A DNA stretch of 64,000 nucleotides from an uncultured Flavobacteriaceae bacterium (GTDB taxonomy: Bacteria; Bacteroidota; Bacteroidia; Flavobacteriales; Flavobacteriaceae), in assembly GCA_947494715.1 (NCBI GenBank), contig CANLWG010000006.1, positions 62,001 through 126,000 of the forward strand, in the 5' to 3' direction. The position numbers and the translations under genes are program-made. Shown here in pieces: positions 43,757 through 52,781 of the stretch (positions within the stretch are counted from its first letter, which is position 1; each line of letters starts with the position of its first letter). The notes under the pieces were generated by a model. It had not been told where the DNA came from. It searched no databases and saw only the letters and a list, made by a program, of their open reading frames with translations.

Positions 43757-45637
43757 TCAAACAGTATTCAAAAAACTGGTTAAATCCGTTTCCTTATCCA
43801 ATCCCAACTTCTTCTTTAACCGGTATTTGGATTTTAGAATACTATCGGGTAACACATTCAAGGTAGCCGCAATTTCCTTGGTGGTTAGGTTCATCCGTAA
43901 AAAAGCGGCCAATCGGATTTCTTTTTCCGAAATATCCGAATACAACGTTTTCAGTTTTTGATCAAAGTCGTTATGGACTTCGGAAAAATAGGTCTTGAAT
44001 ACCTCCCAGTCCTTGTCCGAGGCGTTTTCCTTTCTAAGTAACATCACGATTCGTCGGAATTCCATTTTGAACTTCTCCGGGGAATATCGGATGTTTTCCA
44101 GGTTTTCCAACAACTCCTGGATGAAGGTGTTTTTCTGCACAATATGCAAGGTCTGGCTGGCCAGTTCCTTCTGTTTGTGCTCTATCTCTCTCTGGTAAAT
44201 TTCCTCTTGCTTTTCCCGTGCTATGCGATTCCTTTTTATGCGTTGTCTAAACCCAAAAAACAACAACCCGGAAACGCTGATAAAGGTAAACATGCCCCCA
44301 GCATATAGACCTTTGGTCAGTTTATCCACCTTGGCCTTTTCGTTCAAAGTCTTTATTTCTTCTTGCTGCAGAGCAATGGCGGCTTCCTTCTTTTCGGTTT
44401 CGTAGGCGGTTTGAAGCTCACTGATTTGCTTTGCCTTTTGGGTGGAGAATAGACTGTCTTTTATAGCCTGGGATGCTCTAATATCAACCAAAGCGGATTG
44501 TGGTTCCCCTTTTTGCTCAGAGTTGAATGCTCTATAATCCAAGGCATTAAGGAGCTCATTACCTATTCCTCCTTTTTTCGCAAGTGAGATGGATTCATTT
44601 AGATATTTTTCCGCTATGGAGAATTCTTTTTTGTATGTAAAAGAGTTGCCAATGTGGTACAAATAGATGACCTCATTGATATCCGAAAGTTCTTGTCGAT
44701 CATACGCTAGACATTTTTTTAGATTTTCGATGGCCATATCATATTCCCCTAGGTTTTTGTAAGCTATTCCAATGTTTCCATAAGAAATAATGGACACGGA
44801 ATTGTTTTTGCTTAATTGGCTAATCTCCAATCCCTTTTTATGGAATTCAAGGGCCTTGTTTTCATCTCCTAGATCCGAATGAACGCTTCCCATGTCGGTA
44901 AAGGTTGAAGCGGCGTATACATAATCCTCTATTTCCAAATAAGTTTCAAGGGCTTGCCCAAAATAGTCAAGTGCCTGCTTTTGGTTTCCTTGTCTGGTGT
45001 TTAGTTTTCCAATGTTGCGAAGTACATCGGCTTTTCTATAAGGTTCGCGCGGAATGGTATCCAAAATCTTCAGTGCCTTTCGATAACCTTGCATGGCCTT
45101 TAGGTAGTCTCCTTTATCGTAATGATGGGCAGCGGAGTTGTTGATCGAAACGCCATAGTTGAGATAATCCCCCTGATCTAAATATATTCCGGCGACAGAG
45201 TCCATAAGCCGTATGGCCGAGACATAATCCCCATTGTGCCCTTGAACCAGTGAAAGGTTGGAAAGTGCCTCTACCACACCGACTTTTTTGTTTTTTTCCT
45301 TCGCTAGATCCAAAGTCCTGTTCAGGTGAAATGATGCGGAATCCATCTTTTCAATGCTATAATAATAGTAACCAAGGTTCAATTGACCCAAAATTATGCC
45401 TGTATCATAATTCTCCTTGTTTGAAATGGAAACCAATTCTTGAATGTAAGCCTTTGCCTTGTCCGTATCATTATATATGTAATTGTCTATGAGAGATTCC
45501 AGCAAATCCACCTTGGTTTCAATTTTGTTTATGGAATTGTAGATAGAAAGTAGACTATCCGCCTTTTTTTGGGTTTGACCTTGGACTTTGATCAGGGAAA
45601 GAGCGATAACGAATATCCAAATAGGTAGTTTGGTCAT
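43757..45637 (-). CDS. TPR-repeat membrane protein with C-terminal HTH (LuxR/GerE-like) - paralogue 2
   Basis: About 626 residues with the same layout as paralogue 1: signal sequence, TPR array (for example YLKAMQGYRKALKILDTI and QKQALDYFGQALETYLEI), membrane helix GLYAGGMFTFISVSGLLFFGF, coiled coil and the C-terminal HTH ending DKETDLTSFLNTV. The C-terminal ~100 residues differ from paralogue 1 at only a few positions, while the TPR halves have diverged. DNA targets are therefore likely shared and inputs different (inference). ATG at 45637 aligns with paralogue 1; an upstream ATG at 45652 is also possible. Divergent from the cytolysin-like gene. Confidence 0.88.
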   Translation of the reverse strand: MTKLPIWIFVIALSLIKVQGQTQKKADSLLSIYNSINKIETKVDLLESLIDNYIYNDTDKAKAYIQELVSISNKENYDTGIILGQLNLGYYYYSIEKMDSASFHLNRTLDLAKEKNKKVGVVEALSNLSLVQGHNGDYVSAIRLMDSVAGIYLDQGDYLNYGVSINNSAAHHYDKGDYLKAMQGYRKALKILDTIPREPYRKADVLRNIGKLNTRQGNQKQALDYFGQALETYLEIEDYVYAASTFTDMGSVHSDLGDENKALEFHKKGLEISQLSKNNSVSIISYGNIGIAYKNLGEYDMAIENLKKCLAYDRQELSDINEVIYLYHIGNSFTYKKEFSIAEKYLNESISLAKKGGIGNELLNALDYRAFNSEQKGEPQSALVDIRASQAIKDSLFSTQKAKQISELQTAYETEKKEAAIALQQEEIKTLNEKAKVDKLTKGLYAGGMFTFISVSGLLFFGFRQRIKRNRIAREKQEEIYQREIEHKQKELASQTLHIVQKNTFIQELLENLENIRYSPEKFKMEFRRIVMLLRKENASDKDWEVFKTYFSEVHNDFDQKLKTLYSDISEKEIRLAAFLRMNLTTKEIAATLNVLPDSILKSKYRLKKKLGLDKETDLTSFLNTV

Positions 45638-45721
45638 GGTAAAGTTATACATATTGGTTTGTTCTAAGTTACTTAATTAATGTAGTATGATAAAACACCA
45701 ATCCAGATTTAAAAAAGACGT

Positions 45722-45741
45722 TGTCCATACTTTGTCCATGG
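45722..45741. promoter_or_regulatory. Direct-repeat operator candidate upstream of TPR-HTH paralogue 2
   Basis: TGTCCAT at 45722 and 45733, spacing 11 bp, joined by ACTT and followed by GG; about 84 bases upstream of the ATG at 45637. Confidence 0.65.
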
Positions 45742-45865
45742 TTTTAGGAATATCACACTTTCTTAATGATATTATAAAATGTTGATTATCAATATTTTAA
45801 ATTGAAAAATCTAAAACCCGAAATATGGGCTGTCTATGTAGGAAATACCGTAATACTGCAATGGA

Positions 45866-45888
45866 TGTCCATGGTTTGTCCATGGACA
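45866..45888. promoter_or_regulatory. Direct-repeat operator candidate upstream of the cytolysin-like gene
   Basis: TGTCCAT at 45866 and 45877, spacing 11 bp, joined by GGTT. The second unit is also half of the palindrome TGTCCATGGACA (45877-45888). It lies 64 bases upstream of the ATG at 45953. Confidence 0.65.
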
Positions 45889-45952
45889 TAATTAGTTACT
45901 GGGTTGATTTGAAGCTAGTTTCGAGCTGTTGAATCCTTTAAAACCAAAAATT

Positions 45953-47563
45953 ATGAAAACAATTATCCCAAAAATCAAAATGATGTCCATTTTAGTATTG
46001 GCCATTTCTGTAAGCGCGATAACCTCCTGTAGCAAGGATGAGAGTCCCGTAGATCCACCACCAGCGGAAGGTGGAGGTGAAAACAATGGTGGTGAAAATC
46101 CCGGAGGCGAGGAAAACGAAAATAATCTGGAGGACATAAACTCGTTAATTACAAATCTTACCTATGATCCAGATGCACTATTGAATGTGCAGAATACCGG
46201 ATCCTTGGTACCGGACCGGGAGGAAACGGGCAGCAGGAATGACAATCAAGGTCCGACCTTAGGTTGGGTAACCGAATGTAGGATATCGGACTATAGCCTG
46301 GAATCCAATTTTGATGATGTGGCCATTTTGAGGCCTACAAACGGGGTAATCTTTCCTGGTGCCCTTGTTATTGGAAACGATGGTATGTTGGATGGTGCTC
46401 CGGACCCTTTGACCTTGGGCAGGTCCGCCGTAACGCTGAGCCTCGATCTTCCGGGTATTGGGGAGCAGGGGACCATAGTAGTGGAAGATCCAACGAATTC
46501 CTCTGTACAATCCAATATTGACAATGCCTTGGAATGGTGGAACGCCAATGCTTATCAGGAAGGGTATGTAAATGCTGCAAACTCTTCCTACCAGGCTACT
46601 ACATCCTACTCTTCAAAGCAGTTTAGTCTGGATGTTGGGTTGAATGTGGAATGGGCCAGTGGTTCCTTGGCATCACAATTTGAATATGAGAGTAGCAGTA
46701 CGGAACGCACCGCCGCTATTGTTTTCAAACAGGTATTTTATACGGTTACCATGGATACACCAAGTTCGGCGGCAAGTGTATTTGCTCCAGACGTCACCAA
46801 AGAGCAGGCAGAGGCCGCCTTTGATTCCGATACACCTCCTGCCTATGTAAGTTCCGTTTCCTACGGAAGGGTCATTATGGTCCGTATGCAGACCACGGAG
46901 GAGGACACTTCGATTGAACTCGATGCCGTGTTGGAATATGCTGGAGGCTATCGCGCTGCTGGTTCCTTGGAATCCAAGTATGATGAAGTACTTAGGAATT
47001 CCAGTGTCACGGTAGTTACTATTGGCGGGAATGCCGAAGCCGCTTCCGAGGCGATCAGTTTGGCCGATATCAACACGGGATTTGGCGCCTTGAACAGTGT
47101 CATAACCGGTGGAAACGCCGTGTATAGCAGAAATAACCCGGGAGTTCCTATTGCCTACACGATTCGGTACTTAAAGGATAATACTTTGGCAAAAATGGGC
47201 TATACCACGGATTATACGGTAGAAAAATGTGAACCCTTCAGGTTTCAACATAAGAATATTGTTGTCGAAAATGAGTCCAATTATGATTCCCGTTTCCGTT
47301 TCATTTACAAGTTGCGGGGTAGTAATAATGAGTTGCAAACAGGATATTTTGTGGTCAACAATGATAAGCGTGTAAGCGGAAGCCCCCCGGAGGGCGCTTA
47401 TGACGTTCTAGTTCAGTTTGATCTTCAAAATGCATTGTTGCAATGGGACAGAATGGGGGAATTTGACCTAGGTTACATCAGAAACGAGGAAGATTTTAGG
47501 GTTTTCTGTTCGGAACGTGATTTCATTGGCTTTTGCAAAACCATTTCTGTAGAAGCCAACTAA
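45953..47563 (+). CDS. Cholesterol-dependent-cytolysin-like (thiol-activated cytolysin family) lipoprotein
   Basis: A 536-residue protein with lipoprotein signal (SAITSC, Cys26) followed by KDE, like a Bacteroidota surface-export signal, and a Pro/Gly/Glu-rich linker (34-58). The core follows the CDC family in order: IFPGALVIGN (133-142), SLDLPGIG (163-170), FKQVFYTVTMD (258-268), SYGRVIMVRMQTT (303-315) and NPGVPIAYTIRYLKDN (395-410). The C-terminal ~115 residues do not contain the tryptophan-rich undecapeptide of classical CDCs, so the receptor is probably not cholesterol. It should assemble beta-barrel pores. ATG at 45953 is chosen over TTG at 45929. Divergent from the TPR-HTH regulators and sharing their operator. 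Confidence 0.9.
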   Translation: MKTIIPKIKMMSILVLAISVSAITSCSKDESPVDPPPAEGGGENNGGENPGGEENENNLEDINSLITNLTYDPDALLNVQNTGSLVPDREETGSRNDNQGPTLGWVTECRISDYSLESNFDDVAILRPTNGVIFPGALVIGNDGMLDGAPDPLTLGRSAVTLSLDLPGIGEQGTIVVEDPTNSSVQSNIDNALEWWNANAYQEGYVNAANSSYQATTSYSSKQFSLDVGLNVEWASGSLASQFEYESSSTERTAAIVFKQVFYTVTMDTPSSAASVFAPDVTKEQAEAAFDSDTPPAYVSSVSYGRVIMVRMQTTEEDTSIELDAVLEYAGGYRAAGSLESKYDEVLRNSSVTVVTIGGNAEAASEAISLADINTGFGALNSVITGGNAVYSRNNPGVPIAYTIRYLKDNTLAKMGYTTDYTVEKCEPFRFQHKNIVVENESNYDSRFRFIYKLRGSNNELQTGYFVVNNDKRVSGSPPEGAYDVLVQFDLQNALLQWDRMGEFDLGYIRNEEDFRVFCSERDFIGFCKTISVEAN

Positions 47564-47605
47564 AATACTCCATTAGCTATTACATTAGTTCACAGTCGGT
47601 ATCTA

Positions 47606-47626
47606 AAGTTGTGGATTCAACAACTT
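47606..47626. terminator. Weak hairpin after the cytolysin-like gene
   Basis: AAGTTGT (47606-47612) pairs with ACAACTT (47620-47626) around a 7-base loop. No T run follows, so it is a weak terminator or an RNA hairpin. The rest of the 290-base gap to 47853 shows no ORF or TGTCCAT repeat. Confidence 0.35.
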
Positions 47627-47853
47627 GGGTATCGGCTGTTGTTTTTCTGGCATGTCGACCTAAGTATGGTAGAATGAATCCGAACTAGCTTTTAGAAGAT
47701 TTTATCAATTTCTTTTTGCTCATTGTTTGGGAACAGAGAAACTCCAAATAGGAGGAAAGACATTGAACTTTGACGATTTTTTTTGGTTTCGGAAGGATTT
47801 GATTGTCGAAAGTGATTATTATATATAGCTTTACACTTTCAATCCCCCCGATT

Positions 47854-49221
47854 ATGAAACATTTTAAACTGCTTCTAAGCTTTTCCTTTCTAGTCCTATC
47901 TTTTCTGAGCTGTACTAAGTCGGAAGAAAATCCGTCAGTTGAGGAACCCCCTTTGGACAATGAAGAGGTTGATGATTCCAAAATTGTAAATCCCATAGGA
48001 ACTCCGCTCTTTACCGCTGAGATATTGGACCAAAGTTTTTCTGAAGATGACTTTTCATTTTGGCTAATGATCCATGACGTGAACGGAAACCTATTACATA
48101 TTTCAAAGGCAAAGATGGGTACTGAAGAGCTTCTTTCGAAAGAACCCTTTCTCGGAACGGATATTTTTGTTACGATTGGATTGCTGGATAACTCCGGGGA
48201 ATATCAAAGGATTGCTTTTCAAACGTACCAAGCAAAAATAGGTGGGAAATGGATTTATAAACCTTCTTATATCCCTGAATTCTTGGAAAGGAACCTTATC
48301 GGAGAAGTACAAATTAGTCTTTCACCTGAGGTGAGGCCGGACAGCTATAGCAATCCTTATGTTGGATGGGGTGATACGTATTCCTTGAATGCCACGGCAG
48401 CGCCTATGGAAAATGTACAAAATTCGGAAATAAAGTATTCAGAGGCAACGACCAAGGCAATAATACAGATTTTACATCATAAGTCATTTAATGGTAAAAA
48501 AGAGGGGTATTATTACTATGTGTTCAATCCTCAAGAAGTAGTTTTTCCTCTAATTCTCGATGACTCTAACTTTACTAGGTTGGAATCCAGCTTAAAACTG
48601 GATATCCCCACGGATGGATTGGAAAACCTAAGTTTTGTAAGACACGGATATGAGAACAAATTTGATTTTGACAATTATAGAAGACATTACATTTATAATT
48701 TGGACAGAATACCATATCAAGATTACGTTGATTTTCCCATAATACCTGGTTTGGAAATATACGAGAATTTTGTTTCTTATCGCAAGGGGGATTTTAACTA
48801 TAATTTCAGGTCTTCCGGAAACTCGATCAATATTGATCTTCCGAATTGGACATTGTCCTATACCAAAAAAGACGATGGATATGAACTGAATAGCGAAAAT
48901 GACGGAGATGCCTTCTCCATGGGTTTCCATAAATCCGGGATTATCAACGGTATTAACAAAACCTATTCTTGGCAGTACTATTGGGATACTTCGTCATCAA
49001 TTAGTTTTATTTCAAGATTGAGTCTTCCTGAAGAAATTTTGATTGAATTCAATGGTGAGTTTTACACTGAAAACGATGTCCCGGACTTCCAATGGCTTCG
49101 TATAAGTGACAATGATGAAAATGTCGATTACGAGGATTTCCTAAAAAAAAGCTTTGGTATAAAACCAATAATAAATGACAGAGGTTTTGGATATGGAAGG
49201 TCAATGACACTTTCCTTTTAA
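47854..49221 (+). CDS. Lipoprotein of unrecognised family downstream of the cytolysin-like gene
   Basis: A 455-residue protein with lipoprotein signal (FLSCTKSEEN) and an acidic, Pro-containing linker, then a beta-rich region with many aromatic residues (GKWIYKPSYIPEF, GYYYYVFNPQEVVFPLIL, FNYNFRSSGNSINIDLPNWTLSYTKKDDGYELN). I do not recognise the family. ATG at 47854 is chosen because upstream codons lack a signal. The same strand, similar linker and adjacency to the cytolysin-like lipoprotein suggest a shared surface function such as partner or immunity protein (inference only). Convergent with mutS2, 14 bases away. Confidence 0.75.
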   Translation: MKHFKLLLSFSFLVLSFLSCTKSEENPSVEEPPLDNEEVDDSKIVNPIGTPLFTAEILDQSFSEDDFSFWLMIHDVNGNLLHISKAKMGTEELLSKEPFLGTDIFVTIGLLDNSGEYQRIAFQTYQAKIGGKWIYKPSYIPEFLERNLIGEVQISLSPEVRPDSYSNPYVGWGDTYSLNATAAPMENVQNSEIKYSEATTKAIIQILHHKSFNGKKEGYYYYVFNPQEVVFPLILDDSNFTRLESSLKLDIPTDGLENLSFVRHGYENKFDFDNYRRHYIYNLDRIPYQDYVDFPIIPGLEIYENFVSYRKGDFNYNFRSSGNSINIDLPNWTLSYTKKDDGYELNSENDGDAFSMGFHKSGIINGINKTYSWQYYWDTSSSISFISRLSLPEEILIEFNGEFYTENDVPDFQWLRISDNDENVDYEDFLKKSFGIKPIINDRGFGYGRSMTLSF

Positions 49222-49235
49222 GACGAAAATGATTT

Positions 49236-51404
49236 TTATTTCCCCGTTACCAATTCCAACTGATCCACGCTTACATTCGTGGTAAAAACGCCGTAGTTGA
49301 CCACGGCTTTGTTCTTTTCCAACTTATCGATGCTTCCCACGGCCTTTCCGTCTTGCATACGAACACGGTCCCCGATTTTAAAAACAGGTCTTGGCTTGTT
49401 TTTTTCCCGTTGAGCCGCTTTTTTTCGTTCTACTTTCTTTTTCGCCCGGATGACTCGGACCTCCTTTTGAACTTCTTGGGCCACTTGAGCCTTCTTGGTG
49501 CGTTCCGCTTTGGCTTCCTGAGCGGATTTCTTTTTGCGCTTGCTGTTCTCGGTTTCTACTATTTGCAGCAATTCCGATACCAAGGGCCTTTTTTTCTTGT
49601 CATGGAAATAACGGTCGGCAGCTCTATTGACCTTATTGCCCAGTTGGATCATCCGCTGGTCATGATCATAGAGTTCTTGATAGTTTTCCAGCTTGGATTT
49701 GATTTTTGCGTTCAATTTTTCCAATCGAGCTGCCTCCTGCCTTGCCTTGGATTCCTCTTCTTGTAATCTAGAGCCCGTTTTGGCCATTTTGCTGCGTTCT
49801 TTTTGCAACTTGGCTATCGTTGCATCAAAACGTACTTTACCGCGCTCTATCTTCTTCTTTGCCCTATTGATGAGGCTGTACGGAATACCGTTTTTCTGTG
49901 CCACCTCAAAGGTGAAAGAACTGCCGGCTTCCCCAAGTACCAATTGGAAGGTGGGCTCCAAGGTCCTCCCATCAAAAAGCATGTTGGCATTGGTAGTATG
50001 GGGCAGTTCATTGGCCAACGCCTTTAAATTTGCATAGTGCGTCGTAATTACCCCATAGGCTTCCCGTTCATAAAAAACTTCTAGAAAGGCCTCTGCCAGG
50101 GCACCGCCCAATTCGGGATCGCTCCCTGTGCCGAACTCATCGATTAGAAATAATGTATTCCCATCGCAATTCCGAAGGAATCTATTCATGTTTTTGAGCC
50201 GGTAACTGTACGTACTTAAATGATTTTCAATGGATTGATTGTCTCCGATATCTGTTAAGACCTGATTAAAAAGACAGACAGAACTACGCTCATGTACTGG
50301 AATCAATAGCCCACTTTGAAGCATAATCTGAAGTAGTCCAATGGTTTTCAAGGTAATGCTCTTTCCCCCGGCATTGGGTCCCGAAATTACGATGATTCGG
50401 TTATCGGGATGCAGCTCAATGGTCTGGGGCCAGGTCTTTTCCCTTTTTCGGGTATTGGCCAAATAGAGCAGGGGATGGTAGGCATCGCGCAGGAATAAGC
50501 GTCGGTCTTCATTAATTTCGGGCATCAATGCATTGATTTCCGAGGCATATTTGGCTTTTGCAGCGGTAATGTCCATAAAGGCCAAAAATTCCTGGTAATC
50601 GGATAACAGCGGGGCAAAGGGACGGATAACGTTTGTCAATTCATTTAAGATTCGTTGCACCTCCTCCTTTTCATCAAATTCTAGATTGTTCAGTTCCCTG
50701 CTGTATCTTAATGCGGCCTCAGGTTCTATATACACAATGCTTCCCGTTTTGGAAGTGCCCATTACCGTACCCTTTACTTTTCTTCGGTACATGGCCTTTA
50801 CGGCAAGTACCCGGCGGTTTTCAACAACAGATTCCCGGATTTCGTCTAGATAATCCGATCCTTGATAAGCATTTAATGCCGATGCAAAACTTTGACTTAT
50901 TTTCCCCTTTACCTGTAGTATTTCGCGACGTATTCGAAAAAGCGCCTCAGAAGCCCTATCCTTTACCTCGCCGAAGCGATCGATTACCGCATCAATAGCT
51001 AAGGGTATCTCCGTATTGGACTCAATTTTTTCGGATTTGGCAAAAAGCAATGGGTAATATTCCTTGAATTTGGCAAAGAATTTTTTTTGCTCGATTACCG
51101 TTCCACAAATTGAAGCAATCCTACGAAATCCATTAATTTCAAGGGTGGTGTTCTCTATTTTAAGTAGCCTTAAATCCCCGTTAATGGATTCAAAACCATG
51201 ATTGGGAATGCGGTTATCGCTTATTAAGGAGGATACATATTCCGAAGTCTGGCCCAAGGCATCCATTATACTTGTTTTATCGGATAACGGCATAATGGAC
51301 AATGCCTTTTCCTTGCCCAATTCTGTAATGCAGCGGGTAGAAACTTGCCGTAATACCGCAGGTAATTCAAGATCTTGAATTACTTTTTTCGAAGTGTTAT
51401 CCAT
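49236..51404 (-). CDS. mutS2: MutS2 family ATPase lacking the Smr domain
   Basis: A 722-residue protein with MutS core and clamp helices. Walker A is ISGPNAGGKSITLKT and Walker B is LFLIDEFGTGSDPELGGALAEAFLE, followed by THYANLKALA. A long charged coiled coil (about 510-650) leads to a KOW-like C-terminal domain (FKIGDRVRMQDGKAVGSIDKLEKNKAVVNYG). Canonical MutS2 (about 780 residues) ends with an Smr nuclease domain that is missing here. MutS2 suppresses recombination or acts on stalled ribosomes. The frame opens at 51443, but ATG at 51404 (MDNTSKKVIQDLELP) is the family start. Divergent from the DUF6340 gene. Confidence 0.93.
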   Translation of the reverse strand: MDNTSKKVIQDLELPAVLRQVSTRCITELGKEKALSIMPLSDKTSIMDALGQTSEYVSSLISDNRIPNHGFESINGDLRLLKIENTTLEINGFRRIASICGTVIEQKKFFAKFKEYYPLLFAKSEKIESNTEIPLAIDAVIDRFGEVKDRASEALFRIRREILQVKGKISQSFASALNAYQGSDYLDEIRESVVENRRVLAVKAMYRRKVKGTVMGTSKTGSIVYIEPEAALRYSRELNNLEFDEKEEVQRILNELTNVIRPFAPLLSDYQEFLAFMDITAAKAKYASEINALMPEINEDRRLFLRDAYHPLLYLANTRKREKTWPQTIELHPDNRIIVISGPNAGGKSITLKTIGLLQIMLQSGLLIPVHERSSVCLFNQVLTDIGDNQSIENHLSTYSYRLKNMNRFLRNCDGNTLFLIDEFGTGSDPELGGALAEAFLEVFYEREAYGVITTHYANLKALANELPHTTNANMLFDGRTLEPTFQLVLGEAGSSFTFEVAQKNGIPYSLINRAKKKIERGKVRFDATIAKLQKERSKMAKTGSRLQEEESKARQEAARLEKLNAKIKSKLENYQELYDHDQRMIQLGNKVNRAADRYFHDKKKRPLVSELLQIVETENSKRKKKSAQEAKAERTKKAQVAQEVQKEVRVIRAKKKVERKKAAQREKNKPRPVFKIGDRVRMQDGKAVGSIDKLEKNKAVVNYGVFTTNVSVDQLELVTGK

Positions 51405-51547
51405 CTTGGTTTTTTGACCAATGGCAAAGGTACGGATTGCCAATCATTTGGAAAACTGTATGCAAGGGCAATATTTTAGGGTATTTTGAAGTTTTAGAAC
51501 AAACCAAATGCCGCCAGATTATGGGTGGCAGAAATCATATCGTCCTA

Positions 51548-52594
51548 ATGAAAAATCAAAACCTACTCGCCATCTGTTTTGGCCTTATCCTACTTATTTC
51601 GTCCTGTAGTGCCACGAACCAATTGACCATGGGGGCCTTGGAGCCTGCTCCGGTACATATTCCAAATGATGTTTCAAACATTGGTATCATCAATAGAAGT
51701 TTCCCTTCCGAAGGAAACCGGACTCTGGACCAGATAGATAAAATACTTTCTGCCGAGGGGCTTGAACTTGATAAAAAAGGAGCAGAGGCTGCGGTTACCT
51801 CCCTAAAAGAAGAATTACAGCTACACGATTCCTTTGAGGAAGTGAAAATCCTGTCGGATGCCGATGTTGGCAAAGGGCTGGGAGTATTTCCGGCAACCCT
51901 CTCATGGGAAAAGATCGAGTCTCTTTGCCAAACGCATAATGTAGATGCCATTTTCTCCTTGGCCTTTTACGATACCGATACCAAGGCCTCCTATGCGATG
52001 AGTACCATGCAATTACCAAATAGTATGGGTATCGATGTGCCCATTCCGGCCCATGAAGTGCGCCTGCAGACTTTGGTGAAGAACGGATGGCGCATATACT
52101 ATCCTAAGGAAAAACGAATTGTTGATCAATTTGTTTTCAATGAGGGCCTAACCGCTATGGGAAAAGGTATAAATCCGATAAAGGCCGTGGAAGCGATTGC
52201 CAATAGAAATGAAGGTGTGGTAGAGTTAAGTAAGAACATGGGCAGTGCCTATGCCTTACGATTGTTGCCCTTTAGAACCCGAATCTCCCGTAGTTACTAT
52301 GTTCGGGGAACGGATAACTTCATAATAGCCAAACGTAGGGCACAAACCGGCGATTGGGATGGAGCCGCGGTGCTTTGGGAAAAGGAAATTAACAACCCGA
52401 ACCGTAAAATAGCGGGTAGGGCTCATTACAATATGGCCATTATCAACGAGATAAATGGAAATTTGAGAGAAGCCATGGATTGGGCCTCCAAATCCTACAC
52501 GGATTATAGGGATCGGAACGCCTTGCGTTACCTCAATACTCTTAAATACCGATTTGCCCAAAACGAAGCTCTGGAACAACAGGTCTCCCGATAG
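51548..52594 (+). CDS. DUF6340 family lipoprotein
   Basis: A 348-residue protein with lipoprotein signal (LLISSCSATNQL), a central domain with conserved IGIINRSFP near the N-terminus, and TPR-like helices at the C-terminus (WDGAAVLWEKEINNPNRKIAGRAHYNMAIINEINGNLREAMDWASKSY). This is the pattern of the DUF6340 lipoproteins of Bacteroidota; function is unknown. The frame opens upstream at 51437 overlapping mutS2, but ATG at 51548 begins the signal peptide. Followed by ung after 187 bases. Confidence 0.8.
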   Translation: MKNQNLLAICFGLILLISSCSATNQLTMGALEPAPVHIPNDVSNIGIINRSFPSEGNRTLDQIDKILSAEGLELDKKGAEAAVTSLKEELQLHDSFEEVKILSDADVGKGLGVFPATLSWEKIESLCQTHNVDAIFSLAFYDTDTKASYAMSTMQLPNSMGIDVPIPAHEVRLQTLVKNGWRIYYPKEKRIVDQFVFNEGLTAMGKGINPIKAVEAIANRNEGVVELSKNMGSAYALRLLPFRTRISRSYYVRGTDNFIIAKRRAQTGDWDGAAVLWEKEINNPNRKIAGRAHYNMAIINEINGNLREAMDWASKSYTDYRDRNALRYLNTLKYRFAQNEALEQQVSR

Positions 52595-52739
52595 TTGAAT
52601 TTGAAGTTGGATTAGTAAGAATTCGATTGGCTTTTCAGGTTAAGTCCATTTCTTATTTTACAAAAGTTTTTGACTATTTTTGAATCGTACTCCCGAATAC
52701 TTTTTGACGGTTTGCTTCGGCAGCCCTTCTACAGTAAAA

Positions 52740-52749
52740 GGGGGGGGGG
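52740..52749. repeat. Homopolymer of ten G upstream of ung
   Basis: An unbroken G10 run 32 bases before the ung ATG at 52782. Such tracts slip during replication and sequencing. Whether it lies in the promoter or 5' leader is not determined. Confidence 0.8.
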
Positions 52750-52781
52750 CGACTATTGCTCCCAATCGACAAAATAGATCA

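Noticed and set aside
43500-43760. 86-codon minus-strand frame between the two TPR-HTH genes
   Set aside because: No recognisable domain, no signal peptide or promoter, and composition unlike neighbouring proteins; it also overlaps the end of paralogue 2.
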